DNA of 38,669 nt from Bacillus sp. HF117_J1_D (GTDB lineage Bacteria > Bacillota > Bacilli > Bacillales > Bacillaceae_C). The stretch lies in contig JAABNQ010000016.1 of the NCBI GenBank assembly GCA_009928435.1, positions 1 through 38,669 of the forward strand. Reading direction: 5' to 3'. The position numbers and the translations under genes were made by a program. The notes below the pieces were generated by a model. It was not told the DNA's origin and made no database searches. It saw only the letters and a program-made list of their open reading frames with translations. Positions 1-8,516 of the stretch are shown here, one piece after another; positions within the stretch are counted from its first letter, which is position 1; each line of letters opens with the position of its first letter.

Positions 1-61
1 AAGGGACTACTCTACACTTTTTTAAAAAAAGGACTTATGAAATTGATTCAATATTTTGAAC

Positions 62-92
62 AACAAAAAAGACTCCTACCATTGTAGAAGCC
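62..92 (-). terminator. Rho-independent terminator of tRNA-Leu
   Basis: On the minus strand CTTCTAC, a four-base loop and GTAGGAG form a 7-bp stem (one G-U pair), followed by a run of six T. It lies about 20 bases past the 3' end of the tRNA and fits as its terminator. Confidence 0.75.
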
Positions 93-113
93 TTGATATG
101 ACTGGTTATTCAA

Positions 114-196
114 TGCCGTGAGTGGGAGTCGAACCCACACGCCCTCTCGGACACTAGAACCTGAATCTAGCGCGTCTGCCTTTCCGCCACCACGAC
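114..196 (-). tRNA. tRNA-Leu, anticodon CAG
   Basis: The minus strand folds as an 83-base tRNA. The acceptor pairs GTCGTGG with TCACGGC (two wobbles) and has discriminator A. The anticodon stem CTAGA/TCTAG encloses loop TTCAGGT, which gives anticodon CAG. There is a class II long variable arm (GTGTCC..GGGCGT region) and a T arm GTGGG/CCCAC with loop TTCGACT. The long variable arm and the CAG anticodon both indicate leucine, reading CUG. CCA is not encoded, so it must be added after transcription. Confidence 0.95.
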
Positions 197-343
197 TAAA
201 AACCAACTTCACTATTATAACATATTTTCATAAAAACAAAATAACTTTTTTGACGATTGGAATTAATATTATTGGTACATGTTACGGTTATTCGGAAATG
301 GGGACAATTGGCAATTGTTGTTTTTCTGAAATAGTTTTATTCC

Positions 344-371
344 TTGTTAACGTTATCATTTATGATATACT
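344..371 (+). promoter_or_regulatory. Possible sigma-A promoter of the peptide permease
   Basis: TTGTTA at 344-349 and TATACT at 366-371 are separated by 16 bases and lie about 40 bases before the start codon of the permease. The -35 box is imperfect; assignment is by match only. Confidence 0.45.
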
Positions 372-413
372 TATTTGGTATTATTATTCCAATAGAGTGT
401 TGGAGGGAGTAGA

Positions 414-1904
414 ATGTCTGCTATAGACAAGGAAAAAATTGTAGCTAGTGTTCCCCAAAAAGGATTTTTTGGACATCCTCGAGGTCTTTTTACTCTTTTC
501 TTTACAGAGTTTTGGGAGCGCTTTTCATATTATGGGATGAGGGCCATCCTCGTTTTTTATATGTATTATGAAGTATCAAAAGGTGGATTGGGAATTGATG
601 AGCAAACGGCGCTCTCGATTGTGTCCATCTATGGTTCACTTGTGTATATGTCGGGAATTATCGGAGGTTGGCTAGCTGACCGAGTTTTCGGTACTTCGAA
701 AGCGGTCTTTTATGGCGGAGTATTGATTATGTTGGGGCATATTGCTCTGGCTTTGCCAGGAGGCTTGACGGCTTTCTTTGTCTCCATGGTTCTGATTGTC
801 ATTGGGACGGGGTTGCTCAAGCCGAATGTCTCCTCAATGGTTGGCGATATGTATGCTGAACAAGATGACCGACGTGATGCGGGATTCAGTATTTTCTACA
901 TGGGCATTAATTTGGGAGGATTCCTCTCACCGCTGATTGTTGGATCTGTCATGGGGTATAGCTTTCACTTAGGATTTGGCTTTGCCGCAATTGGAATGTT
1001 CTTTGGCCTTATCATGTTTCTCATTACGAAGAAGAAAAACTTGGGACTTGCTGGTACGTACATTGCCAATCCTTTATCTGCTGCTGAGAAGAAAAAGGTC
1101 TACCTCGTGATAGCTGGAGCAGTGGTATTACTGGGAATTATTTTAGCAATTACAATTCCATCAGGATTACTTACGATCAAATTATTTATTGCTCTCGTGG
1201 GGATTTTGGGTTTCCTTATCCCAACACTTTACTTTATTGTGATGTACCGGAGCCCGAAAACAACTGAAGTGGAGCGCTCCCGCGTTCTTGCCTATATTCC
1301 ATTATTCGTTGCATCTGTCATGTTTTGGTCCATTCAAGAACAGGGATCAACAATTTTGGCTAACTTTGCGGATAAGCGGACACAATTGGATATCGCTGGG
1401 ATTCATCTATCCCCTGCATGGTTTCAATCATTGAATCCATTATTTATTATTCTGTTGGCACCGGTATTTGCCTGGTTATGGGTGAGATTAGGAAAACGTC
1501 AGCCCTCCATTCCGCAAAAGTTTTCTTTGGGGTTATTATTTGCCGGCCTTTCCTTTCTCCTCATTTTGTTACCGGCATACTTGGGCGGAACCAATTCGCT
1601 AGTGCATCCAATCTGGCTTGTGCTCAGTTATTTGGTTGTTGTGATCGGTGAACTATGCTTATCACCTGTTGGATTATCTGCAACTACGAAATTGGCGCCT
1701 GCTGCATTCTCAGCTCAAACAATGAGCTTATGGTTTCTTTCCAATGCAGCTGCTCAAGGATTAAACGCGCAGATTGTAAAATTTTATCGACCTGAAACAG
1801 AAATGTTATATTTTGGAATCATCGGTTTCAGTGCCATATTCCTGGGAATTATCCTATTCCTTGTCACTCCTTTGATTCAAAGACAAATGAAGGGTTTACG
1901 TTAA
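414..1904 (+). CDS. dtpT: Di-/tripeptide:proton symporter (POT/PTR2 family)
   Basis: A 496-residue polytopic membrane protein of the proton-dependent oligopeptide transporter family, which imports di- and tripeptides using the proton gradient. The N-terminal family signature is visible (FTEFWERFSYYGMRAIL, about residues 30-46), as is the second PTR2 signature FYMGINLGGFLSPL near residue 163. About 14 hydrophobic segments span the protein, and the length is normal for the family. The ATG at 414 is preceded by GGAGGG at good spacing. It is monocistronic, with its own terminator at 1944-1984. Substrate range is inferred from family membership; the symbol reflects the closest well-known type. Confidence 0.9.
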   Translation: MSAIDKEKIVASVPQKGFFGHPRGLFTLFFTEFWERFSYYGMRAILVFYMYYEVSKGGLGIDEQTALSIVSIYGSLVYMSGIIGGWLADRVFGTSKAVFYGGVLIMLGHIALALPGGLTAFFVSMVLIVIGTGLLKPNVSSMVGDMYAEQDDRRDAGFSIFYMGINLGGFLSPLIVGSVMGYSFHLGFGFAAIGMFFGLIMFLITKKKNLGLAGTYIANPLSAAEKKKVYLVIAGAVVLLGIILAITIPSGLLTIKLFIALVGILGFLIPTLYFIVMYRSPKTTEVERSRVLAYIPLFVASVMFWSIQEQGSTILANFADKRTQLDIAGIHLSPAWFQSLNPLFIILLAPVFAWLWVRLGKRQPSIPQKFSLGLLFAGLSFLLILLPAYLGGTNSLVHPIWLVLSYLVVVIGELCLSPVGLSATTKLAPAAFSAQTMSLWFLSNAAAQGLNAQIVKFYRPETEMLYFGIIGFSAIFLGIILFLVTPLIQRQMKGLR

Positions 1905-1943
1905 AACCCTCTCTTTGGGAAAGAACTTCTTTTTCAAAGAGTC

Positions 1944-1984
1944 AACCCGTAGAGAAAATGCTCCTTTTTTCTGCGGGTTTTTTA
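1944..1984 (+). terminator. Rho-independent terminator of dtpT
   Basis: AACCCGTAGA pairs with TCTGCGGGTT (one internal mismatch) around an A/T-rich loop, and a T run follows. It lies 40 bases past the permease stop codon. Confidence 0.85.
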
Positions 1985-2002
1985 TTTCGAATGGTGAGAG
2001 GC

Positions 2003-2041
2003 ATCAAAGACTCCTCGTGTGGCCTATAACCAGAGGAGTCT
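2003..2041 (-). terminator. Terminator-like hairpin downstream of the deacetylase
   Basis: A perfect 9-bp inverted repeat AGACTCCTC / GAGGAGTCT (2008-2016 and 2033-2041) with a 16-base loop sits just past the stop of the minus-strand deacetylase. The T tract on that strand is short (TTTG), so termination may be weak. Confidence 0.6.
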
Positions 2042-2049
2042 CTTCACCT

Positions 2050-2790
2050 CTATTGTGGAATATCAAGCAAATCTGGTACGGTAACGAGTGTAAATCCTTT
2101 CTTTCGCAAATCATCAATTACTGTTGGCAATGCCTGTACGGTTCCCGATAAATCCCCGCCTTCTCCAGTTCCGGAATGAAGTAAAACAATGGATCCAGGT
2201 TTCAAGCGGGAGAGAATATTGTTGACAATCTCTTCAGATTTTAAGCCTTTCCAATCAATAGAATCAACATCCCATTGCACGACGACTCTTTTATTTTGGG
2301 TTAACCACTCCAACTGCTTCTCATCGATTTCCCCATAAGGAGGCCTCACGATCGTGGGGACAGAGCCTGACAAAGAGGAGATCAATTGATCGGTTCTGTT
2401 AATTTGTCTGATGAAATCTGCTTCTTTCATTTGTAGGAAGTTAGGGTGATTATACGAGTGATTTCCTACTGCATGGCCTTCTTGCACAATTCTTTTAGCG
2501 ATGTCAGGATACTTTTCAATTCGATGCCCCACGAGGAAAAAGGTGGCTTTTACTTTGTTCTCCCTAAGGATATTCAAAATCTTAGGGGTAAAAATATCAT
2601 CCGGTGCATCATCGAAAGTTAAAGCAATTTCGCGATTTGTTGAAGGACCTCTCATGATCAATGCCCTCTCGGATTCATCCTTCATGTTGAATATAGGCTG
2701 ATCCAAAGCCACGGCTTTCACTTGAAAAGGGCCGTGAAGAAAATAGATAAATATCAAAAGTAAACAGGCTAATATCCAAACATATCTCAC
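2050..2790 (-). CDS. Polysaccharide deacetylase (NodB domain, carbohydrate esterase 4)
   Basis: A 246-residue protein that opens with a membrane-anchor or signal segment (residues 4-20), so the catalytic domain is expected outside the cytoplasm. All five NodB motifs are recognisable: TFDDAPD (motif 1, Ala where Gly is usual, about residue 58), HSYNHP with both metal histidines (about 112-117), RPPYG (about 150), WDVDSIDW (about 173) and LLHSG (about 204). The family removes N-acetyl groups from peptidoglycan or chitin-like glycans using a divalent metal; the substrate here cannot be read from sequence. The start is GTG at 2790, preceded by AAAGGATG at long spacing. It is a single gene. Confidence 0.85.
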   Translation of the reverse strand: MRYVWILACLLLIFIYFLHGPFQVKAVALDQPIFNMKDESERALIMRGPSTNREIALTFDDAPDDIFTPKILNILRENKVKATFFLVGHRIEKYPDIAKRIVQEGHAVGNHSYNHPNFLQMKEADFIRQINRTDQLISSLSGSVPTIVRPPYGEIDEKQLEWLTQNKRVVVQWDVDSIDWKGLKSEEIVNNILSRLKPGSIVLLHSGTGEGGDLSGTVQALPTVIDDLRKKGFTLVTVPDLLDIPQ

Positions 2791-3305
2791 TTGGGATTCT
2801 TCATCCTTTTCTTAAGAAGGTTTATACGGCTAGAATTTGTAAAACAGCTGGGATTATACATGTCTGGAAAATTGTGTTAAATTGAAGAGAGATTAATATC
2901 TTCGTTTTGAAGCCTTTTTGATACAGGTATTGACTGCTCTGATCTCGTGAAAGTTCATTTTTGAAATCAGGGTTTTTTTATGCTTTTTTATCTCTTTTTT
3001 TCATTCAGTAGAAATCTTCTACTTCTGTAAGTGGTGAGATGAATACACCAAGGCGCATGTGATTGGAGCACCGTTTCGAAAAAAGTTGAAAAATATCTCA
3101 AAACATATTCCGTAATCCGACAAGAATTTTATTTGAAAGTGAGTAAAATAGGGATTCGCGGAGAGTTTCTGTACAGATAAGGATGTTATACTTTTGTGTT
3201 ATCCGCAATCGCTTTTTCAAAATCCTTTTTCTTTTAGAGGTTTGACAAAAAAGAATTTCGGGTATTCATTCATTGTTATGATTACATATTAGGGGGAATG
3301 TGGTC
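2791..3305. other. Intergenic region between deacetylase and PBP
   Basis: A 515-base non-coding gap between diverging genes. It holds a terminator-like hairpin on the plus strand (2939-2979, listed separately), a perfect small inverted repeat AGTAGAA-ATC-TTCTACT near 3007-3023, and promoter-like boxes just before the PBP (TTGACA at 3242-3247; extended -10 TGTTATGAT at 3274-3282, not optimally spaced from it). No convincing small protein was found. Confidence 0.5.
2939..2979 (+). terminator. Orphan terminator-like hairpin (possible small RNA end)
   Basis: CTGATCTC (2939-2946) pairs with GAAATCAG (2963-2970) with one mismatch, and seven T follow (2973-2979). No plus-strand gene lies upstream, because the neighbour on that side is transcribed the other way. 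It could end a small RNA started near 2900 (TTGTGT, 16 bases, TAATAT at 2872-2899) or act as an attenuator of the PBP transcript. Confidence 0.5.
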
Positions 3306-5753
3306 ATGGGGGAAAGTCATCCTAGCCGAAGACAATATAAAGAAGAGAAAGCAAAACAACCAAAAGTAAAAGGAAAATTCCGGAGTCTGGCCGTTCGTAC
3401 CATGTTGGTATTCTTCATTTGTGCGGCTTTGATTACTGGAGGTTTTGCCTTTACTGCTTTTGCTTACATAAAAGAAGCTCCCAAATTAAATCCCGAGCAG
3501 CTAAACTCGCCATTGTCTTCCACTATCTACGATATGAATAGCAAAAAGATAATGGATATTGCGGGAGAGGAATATCGAAAAAAAGCTTCATTGGACCAAG
3601 TACCAAAAAGTGTACAGAATGCCTTTGTATCTGTCGAAGATGTGCGCTTCTGGGAGCACCATGGTATTGATGTTAAGCGGATAGCTGGCGCGGCACTTGC
3701 AAATATTAAAGAAGGTTTCGGAGTTGAGGGGGGCAGCACCATCACACAGCAACTCGTAAAAATGTCTTTTTTATCCCCGAAAAAAACGCTTGAAAGAAAA
3801 GTGCAGGAAGCCTATCTCGCTTTAAAATTGGAGAAAAAATATACAAAAGAAGAAATATTGGAGATGTACTTAAACAAGGTATATTTCGGTGAAGCTGCAT
3901 ATGGTGTTGCAACAGCGGCAGATGTATATTTCGGAAAGTCAGTTAAGGATTTAAGTATAAGCGAGGCAGCGCTGCTGGCGGGATTGCCGCAAAGACCGAG
4001 TGGATATAATCCTTACGAACATCCGAAGCTTGCCGAAGATAGGAGGAATATCGTACTTTCTTTGATGCAAGAGCATGGATTCATTACGGAAAAGGAAAAA
4101 AAGGAAGCTCAGACGATTCCAGTAAAAGAAATGCTCAAGAAAAAGAAAAAGAAAAATACATATAACAGCTTTACGGACAGAGTTATAGAGGAGTTAAAGG
4201 AAAAAGGGATTAAGGAGGACCAGCTTTATACAGAAGGGCTTAAAATTTATACAACATTTGATCCAAAGGCTCAAAAGATTACGGATAAAGTATTAAAATC
4301 AGATGATTATATTGCTTATCCTGATGATCAGTTCAGAGCGGGGGTTGTACTTTTAGATACAAAGACAGGGGAAGTACGAGCAATTGGCGGCAGCCGTGAG
4401 TCAAATGCAGAGGTGCAAAGGGGTTTCAACTATGCTACCCAAATGAAACGGCAGCCAGGCTCTACAGCAAAACCGATTATGGCCTATGGACCTGTAATAG
4501 AAAATCTGAAATGGTCCACATATGAACAAATTAAAGATGAAGAAATTGAATTAAATGGCAAGGTCTTTAAAAACTGGGATAACCAGTTCCACGGTAATGT
4601 CTCTATGAGAACTGCCTTGCAATGGTCGTACAATATTCCTGCCATCAAAGCCATGCAGGAAGTGGGTGCTGATGAAGCTAAGACATTTGCCGGAAAGCTC
4701 GGCATTCACTTGGATGAAGTATTTCCGTCTTACGCCATTGGTGGATTTGAATATGGTGTATCTCCGCTTGAGCTTGCTGGAGCTTACTCAGCATTTGGGA
4801 ACGAAGGAGTTTATAATGAACCGCATACTGTTCGCAAGATAGTATATATGGATGGAAAGGAAAAGAATCTTCAACCAAAATCAGTTCAGGCGATGAGTGA
4901 TTATACAGCTTACATGATCACAGATATGCTGAAGACTGTTGTTACAGCAGGTACTGGAGATATGGCCAATATACCGGGACTTCCTTTAGCAGGAAAAACA
5001 GGTACTAACGAATTGCCCGATGATATCTATGGATATGGAGTAACAGATGCCTGGTTTGCGGGATATACGACTCAATATACCGCAGCCGTGTGGACAGGGT
5101 ACGATAAGATTGGGCAGGATAGTTTTGTGCGTATGGAAGACTCTCACAATGCCAAATTAATTTTTAAGCATATTATGTCAGAGGTTTCCGAAGGGATTGA
5201 AACACCGGACTTTACGATGCCGTCATCCGTTGAAAAAATGACAATCGGAAATGGGGTAGAATTGTTTGTCAAAGGAACTGCCCCTGAAAGAAAGCCCGTC
5301 ATCATGAATAAGCCGCCAGCAAAGAAAAAGGAAGTAGAAAACAAGCCGGAGGTCACAGAGGAGAAAGAAGAGGTTGATGAGGATGCGGAGGAAGAAAAAG
5401 AAGAGGAAGTAGAGGAGGAAACAGATCAGGATAAGAAAGAGGAAGACGAAGATTCAAAGGAAAAAGACAAAAAACCTGAGCAAAATGTAGAAAAGAAAGA
5501 GCCCGATAATGGTAAGGCGAAAAATCCGGAAGAAGAAAAACCAAAAGATGACAATACCCAGCCTTCTGAAGGAAACAAAGATCAAAGTGGGACTAATAAT
5601 GGTCATTCTGAAGAGGAAAAAGGTAAAGAAAATCCAGGAAATAAGGATACTCCACCGAAGGGAGAAGGAGGAGACTCTGGCTCTGATCCAAATAAAGGTC
5701 AACCAGCCGGGCAGAATCCACCTTCGAATAGAGAAGACGAAAATAAGAAATAA
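3306..5753 (+). CDS. Class A penicillin-binding protein (PBP1A-type glycosyltransferase/transpeptidase)
   Basis: A bifunctional peptidoglycan synthase of 815 residues. A basic cytoplasmic tail and one membrane segment (about 28-50) are followed by a GT51 domain (EDVRFWEHHG near 106, GGSTITQQL near 141) and a transpeptidase domain with the SxxK serine in PGSTAKP (about 385), SYN (about 441) and KTGT (about 564). From about residue 670 to the end there is a Glu/Lys/Asp-rich low-complexity tail turning Gly/Pro/Asn-rich. The ATG at 3306 is preferred over the in-frame GTG at 3300 because AGGGGG (3291-3296) lies only 3 bases from the GTG but 9 from the ATG. It is one of probably several class A PBPs, so I give no symbol. 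No recU neighbour is present as there is for ponA. Confidence 0.92.
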   Translation: MGESHPSRRQYKEEKAKQPKVKGKFRSLAVRTMLVFFICAALITGGFAFTAFAYIKEAPKLNPEQLNSPLSSTIYDMNSKKIMDIAGEEYRKKASLDQVPKSVQNAFVSVEDVRFWEHHGIDVKRIAGAALANIKEGFGVEGGSTITQQLVKMSFLSPKKTLERKVQEAYLALKLEKKYTKEEILEMYLNKVYFGEAAYGVATAADVYFGKSVKDLSISEAALLAGLPQRPSGYNPYEHPKLAEDRRNIVLSLMQEHGFITEKEKKEAQTIPVKEMLKKKKKKNTYNSFTDRVIEELKEKGIKEDQLYTEGLKIYTTFDPKAQKITDKVLKSDDYIAYPDDQFRAGVVLLDTKTGEVRAIGGSRESNAEVQRGFNYATQMKRQPGSTAKPIMAYGPVIENLKWSTYEQIKDEEIELNGKVFKNWDNQFHGNVSMRTALQWSYNIPAIKAMQEVGADEAKTFAGKLGIHLDEVFPSYAIGGFEYGVSPLELAGAYSAFGNEGVYNEPHTVRKIVYMDGKEKNLQPKSVQAMSDYTAYMITDMLKTVVTAGTGDMANIPGLPLAGKTGTNELPDDIYGYGVTDAWFAGYTTQYTAAVWTGYDKIGQDSFVRMEDSHNAKLIFKHIMSEVSEGIETPDFTMPSSVEKMTIGNGVELFVKGTAPERKPVIMNKPPAKKKEVENKPEVTEEKEEVDEDAEEEKEEEVEEETDQDKKEEDEDSKEKDKKPEQNVEKKEPDNGKAKNPEEEKPKDDNTQPSEGNKDQSGTNNGHSEEEKGKENPGNKDTPPKGEGGDSGSDPNKGQPAGQNPPSNREDENKK

Positions 5754-5784
5754 AGAATTTCGGTAGTTCAGAAACCAGACCTAT

Positions 5785-5831
5785 CAAACACCCTCAATGA
5801 ACTAAGCTTTCGTTCATTGGGGGTGTTTTTA
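5785..5831 (+). terminator. Rho-independent terminator of the PBP gene
   Basis: AACACCCTCAATGAAC pairs with GTTCATTGGGGGTGTT (one mismatch) and is followed by five T. The stem is long; the reverse direction lacks a comparable T run but the hairpin may act on both strands. Confidence 0.85.
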
Positions 5832-6704
5832 TCATGCACTTATGAAGTTGGATATAGAAAATGCCAATTCCTTTGCCTCTATTTCCAAAGGAGTGCTCGT
5901 AAACACTCCGCCAAAAGCTTTGAGTACCGTTTCTGTTAAATGAACTCTCGGATGGTCCGATTGAATTTCATCTATCAAAAAATCAACATATTGTTTTCCT
6001 TTTTGCTCTTCTTCAAGTGAGTCTGAAAAAAATGATAATCTTTCAAGGATTTTTTCCTTTGTACAAAAGTCATCATATGAAACTTCGTTATCAGGCAAAT
6101 AAATTCGATCCCCTAGCAGTTTATCTTTCGTTTGAATCATATTAAGCATAATGGAATCTGTTCTGCAAAGGATAAAGTTTATTAGCTGGAATAGGTTGAT
6201 CTCCTCTTTCAATGAAGAAACCCAAACATTTATGAAATGCTTGAACATGCCTACAACCATGATGGCACCATCCAATGCATACGGCTCTGCTTCTCGTCCA
6301 TACAGATCAACGAGTCTTCGAGAAAGCCAAGACAGCTCCTCCATATGGTGCTTTTTGATAAAGTCCCTTAATTCAGGGTCTTTGGAGTGAAAGATCGCCT
6401 CGAAAAGAGGAACCAATTGATGTTCGCGATTGATTTCCATCCAAACGGCAATTTGTTTGGCGAAAATTTCCCTGTCTGCTGGATCTTTTCCTATCATTAG
6501 CTCTTTTCTTCTCGCATCCGTCATTTCTTGTGCGTGACTTAAGATTGTCATGAGACACTCATTTTTTGATGAAAAATAATTATAGAATGTTCCTTTGGAA
6601 ATATGGGATTCATCTAATATATCCTGTACAGAAGTAGCAGCGAAGCCTTTTTTGATAAAGAGCCGCTGAGCAATTAATAAAACTCGATGTTTCCGCTCAT
6701 TCAT
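5832..6704 (-). CDS. TetR-family transcriptional regulator
   Basis: A 290-residue regulator with an N-terminal TetR helix-turn-helix (residues 5-52, including TSVQDILDESHISKGTFYNYF). At 290 residues it is clearly longer than the usual ~200, with an extended ligand-binding part of unknown specificity. The ATG at 6704 has AAAGGTGA six bases upstream. It is divergent from a multidrug-type MFS exporter, with an apparent operator over its own -10 region, so it most likely represses itself and the pump until a ligand binds. The ligand is not predictable. Resemblance to the LmrA/LmrB arrangement is in layout only, since LmrA is much shorter. Confidence 0.85.
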   Translation of the reverse strand: MNERKHRVLLIAQRLFIKKGFAATSVQDILDESHISKGTFYNYFSSKNECLMTILSHAQEMTDARRKELMIGKDPADREIFAKQIAVWMEINREHQLVPLFEAIFHSKDPELRDFIKKHHMEELSWLSRRLVDLYGREAEPYALDGAIMVVGMFKHFINVWVSSLKEEINLFQLINFILCRTDSIMLNMIQTKDKLLGDRIYLPDNEVSYDDFCTKEKILERLSFFSDSLEEEQKGKQYVDFLIDEIQSDHPRVHLTETVLKAFGGVFTSTPLEIEAKELAFSISNFISA

Positions 6705-6724
6705 TCAATCACCTTTAGACGTTT

Positions 6725-6764
6725 AGTATACTTTTATAGTAGCTGTTATTTCTATATTTATCAA
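6725..6764 (-). promoter_or_regulatory. tetR promoter with palindromic operator candidate
   Basis: On the minus strand TTGATA (6759-6764) and TACTAT (6736-6741) are spaced by exactly 17 bases and point at the TetR gene. Immediately downstream the self-complementary AGTATACT (6725-6732) lies in the expected start-site region, a good place for autorepression. Operator identity is inference. Confidence 0.6.
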
Positions 6765-6873
6765 TGGTTTGAAGAATATAGGGATTTTTTTATTGCAAAA
6801 GTTGAACGTAGAGTATAAAATGTGAAAAGTGAATCATGAATGAGCGAATCCAAGGTGAAAGAAGGGGAACAAA

Positions 6874-8373
6874 ATGGATATGGAAACACTGCATAAGAAA
6901 CCGCCGTATGGCATCATTGCTATCCTGTTTTTTGGCGCGTTTGTAGCTTTTTTGAACAATACATTGCTGAACGTAGCGCTCCCGACCATTATGGCTGAAT
7001 TTGAGGTGAAGCCGGCTGTCGTTCAGTGGCTTACGAATGGATATATGCTTGTTAATGGGATTTTGATTCCGGCAAGTGCTTTTTTTATTCAGAAGTTTAC
7101 GAACCGGAGATTGTTTTTGACGGCTATGTCGTTGTTTACATTAGGAACTGCACTTGCTGCATATGCTCCCCATTTTGGTGTCCTTGTAGCAGGAAGAATG
7201 ATCCAGGCTTCTGGAGCCGGAATCATGATGCCGCTTTTGATGAATGTGATGCTTGCTGCATTCCCTGTTGAGCGGAGAGGAGCTGCGATGGGGATGTTCG
7301 GACTCGTGATCATGGCCGCGCCGGCCATAGGGCCGACACTTTCGGGCTGGATCGTTGAGCATTACAACTGGCGAACACTATTTGAAATTATCCTCCCGTT
7401 TGCTGCGCTAGCTTTGATTCTTGGATTTTTTAAATTGAAAAACATTACTCCAAATCGCGACATTAAAGTAGATGTCTTTTCGCTTATTTTGTCAACCATT
7501 GGTTTTGGCGCTCTCCTGTATGGGGTCAGTACAGCTGGAGATAAGGGCTGGGGCGCTCTGGAAGTGTATGGAACAATCATCATTGGGGTAGTGGCGATTG
7601 CGATCTTCATACTTCGTCAGCTTCGAATGAAAGATCCAATGCTGGAGTTTAGGATTTATAAATACCCGATGTTCGCTTTGTCTTCTGTCATTATGGTTGT
7701 GGTTTCTGCATCCATGTTTTCTGGCATGATTTTAACTCCAATCTATGTTCAGACAGTAAGGGGGATTTCACCGTTCCATGCGGGGCTATTGATGCTCCCA
7801 GGTGCCATCTTGATGGCGATCATGTCGCCGATTACAGGAAGATTGTTCGACAAATATGGAGCAAGGATCCTGGCAACAATCGGTCTTACGATTACAGTGG
7901 TGACAACTTATCTTTTCCATCAGCTTGCTGTAGACACCGGGTTCTATCATATCATGCTTCTCTATACGATTCGTATGTTAGGGATGTCACTTGTCATGAT
8001 GCCGGTTATGACGAATGGATTGAATCAGCTCCCGATGTCTGCCAACCCTCATGGAACTGCGATGAATAACACTTTGCAGCAAATATCCGGAGCAATTGGA
8101 ACGGCGGTCCTAGTTACAGTAATGAATAATAAAATGGAAACAAAAGGTACTGAGCTTGCCGAGGCAGCTGCAGCAGCCGGCAAGTCACTTCAAGACCCGG
8201 TTGTAATGAAAGAACTAGCGCAGCAGGCAACACTTGGTGGAATTACTTACGCATTTCTTGTTTCAACTTTTATAGCAGCAGTAGCTCTTATTTTGGCGTT
8301 ATTCATGAAGCGCGTTACTCCTCCCAAAGCTGAGAGGGCAGGTGCTACAAAACTAAAAGCTCAAACAGAATAA
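6874..8373 (+). CDS. MFS drug:proton antiporter, DHA2 (14-TM) family
   Basis: A 499-residue polytopic transporter of the EmrB/QacA/LmrB group. Hydrophobic segments fit 14 helices. NTLLNVALPTIM near residue 29, GRMIQASGAGIMMPLL in the helix 4 region and GLVIMAAPAIGPTLSGWI (antiporter motif C, about 142-159) are family hallmarks. The family exports drugs or other amphipathic compounds in exchange for protons. The ATG at 6874 follows AAGGGGAAC at good distance. It is divergent from the TetR regulator, which likely controls it. There is no membrane-fusion partner, as expected for a Gram-positive. Substrate unknown. Confidence 0.9.
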   Translation: MDMETLHKKPPYGIIAILFFGAFVAFLNNTLLNVALPTIMAEFEVKPAVVQWLTNGYMLVNGILIPASAFFIQKFTNRRLFLTAMSLFTLGTALAAYAPHFGVLVAGRMIQASGAGIMMPLLMNVMLAAFPVERRGAAMGMFGLVIMAAPAIGPTLSGWIVEHYNWRTLFEIILPFAALALILGFFKLKNITPNRDIKVDVFSLILSTIGFGALLYGVSTAGDKGWGALEVYGTIIIGVVAIAIFILRQLRMKDPMLEFRIYKYPMFALSSVIMVVVSASMFSGMILTPIYVQTVRGISPFHAGLLMLPGAILMAIMSPITGRLFDKYGARILATIGLTITVVTTYLFHQLAVDTGFYHIMLLYTIRMLGMSLVMMPVMTNGLNQLPMSANPHGTAMNNTLQQISGAIGTAVLVTVMNNKMETKGTELAEAAAAAGKSLQDPVVMKELAQQATLGGITYAFLVSTFIAAVALILALFMKRVTPPKAERAGATKLKAQTE

Positions 8374-8390
8374 AATATTGTTTTACACCA

Positions 8391-8432
8391 TAAGGGATGG
8401 ATCTGAGCTTAGCTCACCATCCCTTATTTTTT
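8391..8432 (+). terminator. Rho-independent terminator of the MFS gene
   Basis: TAAGGGATGG (8391-8400) pairs perfectly with CCATCCCTTA (8417-8426), followed by six T. It separates the exporter from the laccase gene and excludes a laccase start upstream of it. Confidence 0.92.
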
Positions 8433-8516
8433 GCCTCGGTGAAGAGAATGAAAAGCTTCTCCACATCTGTCCCGTACATCAACGATTTACTCACATACAA
8501 TAAAGGAGACTATAGG

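Noticed and set aside
118-426. Plus-strand reading frame of about 100 codons at the left end
   Set aside because: It reads antisense through the tRNA-Leu gene, has no ribosome site and overlaps the true permease start.
5353-5787. Several frames antisense to the PBP tail
   Set aside because: They come from the purine-rich coding strand of the Glu/Lys tail and give low-complexity Phe/Leu/Ser products.
8494-8502. CATACAATA, a match to sigma-E/sigma-K -10 boxes before cotA
   Set aside because: A start 7 bases downstream would fall on or after the ribosome site (8502-8508), so the mRNA would lose it; probably chance.
8397-8516. Forty extra N-terminal codons for the laccase
   Set aside because: They would begin inside the exporter's terminator hairpin; the AAAGGAG at 8502-8508 fits ATG 8517.
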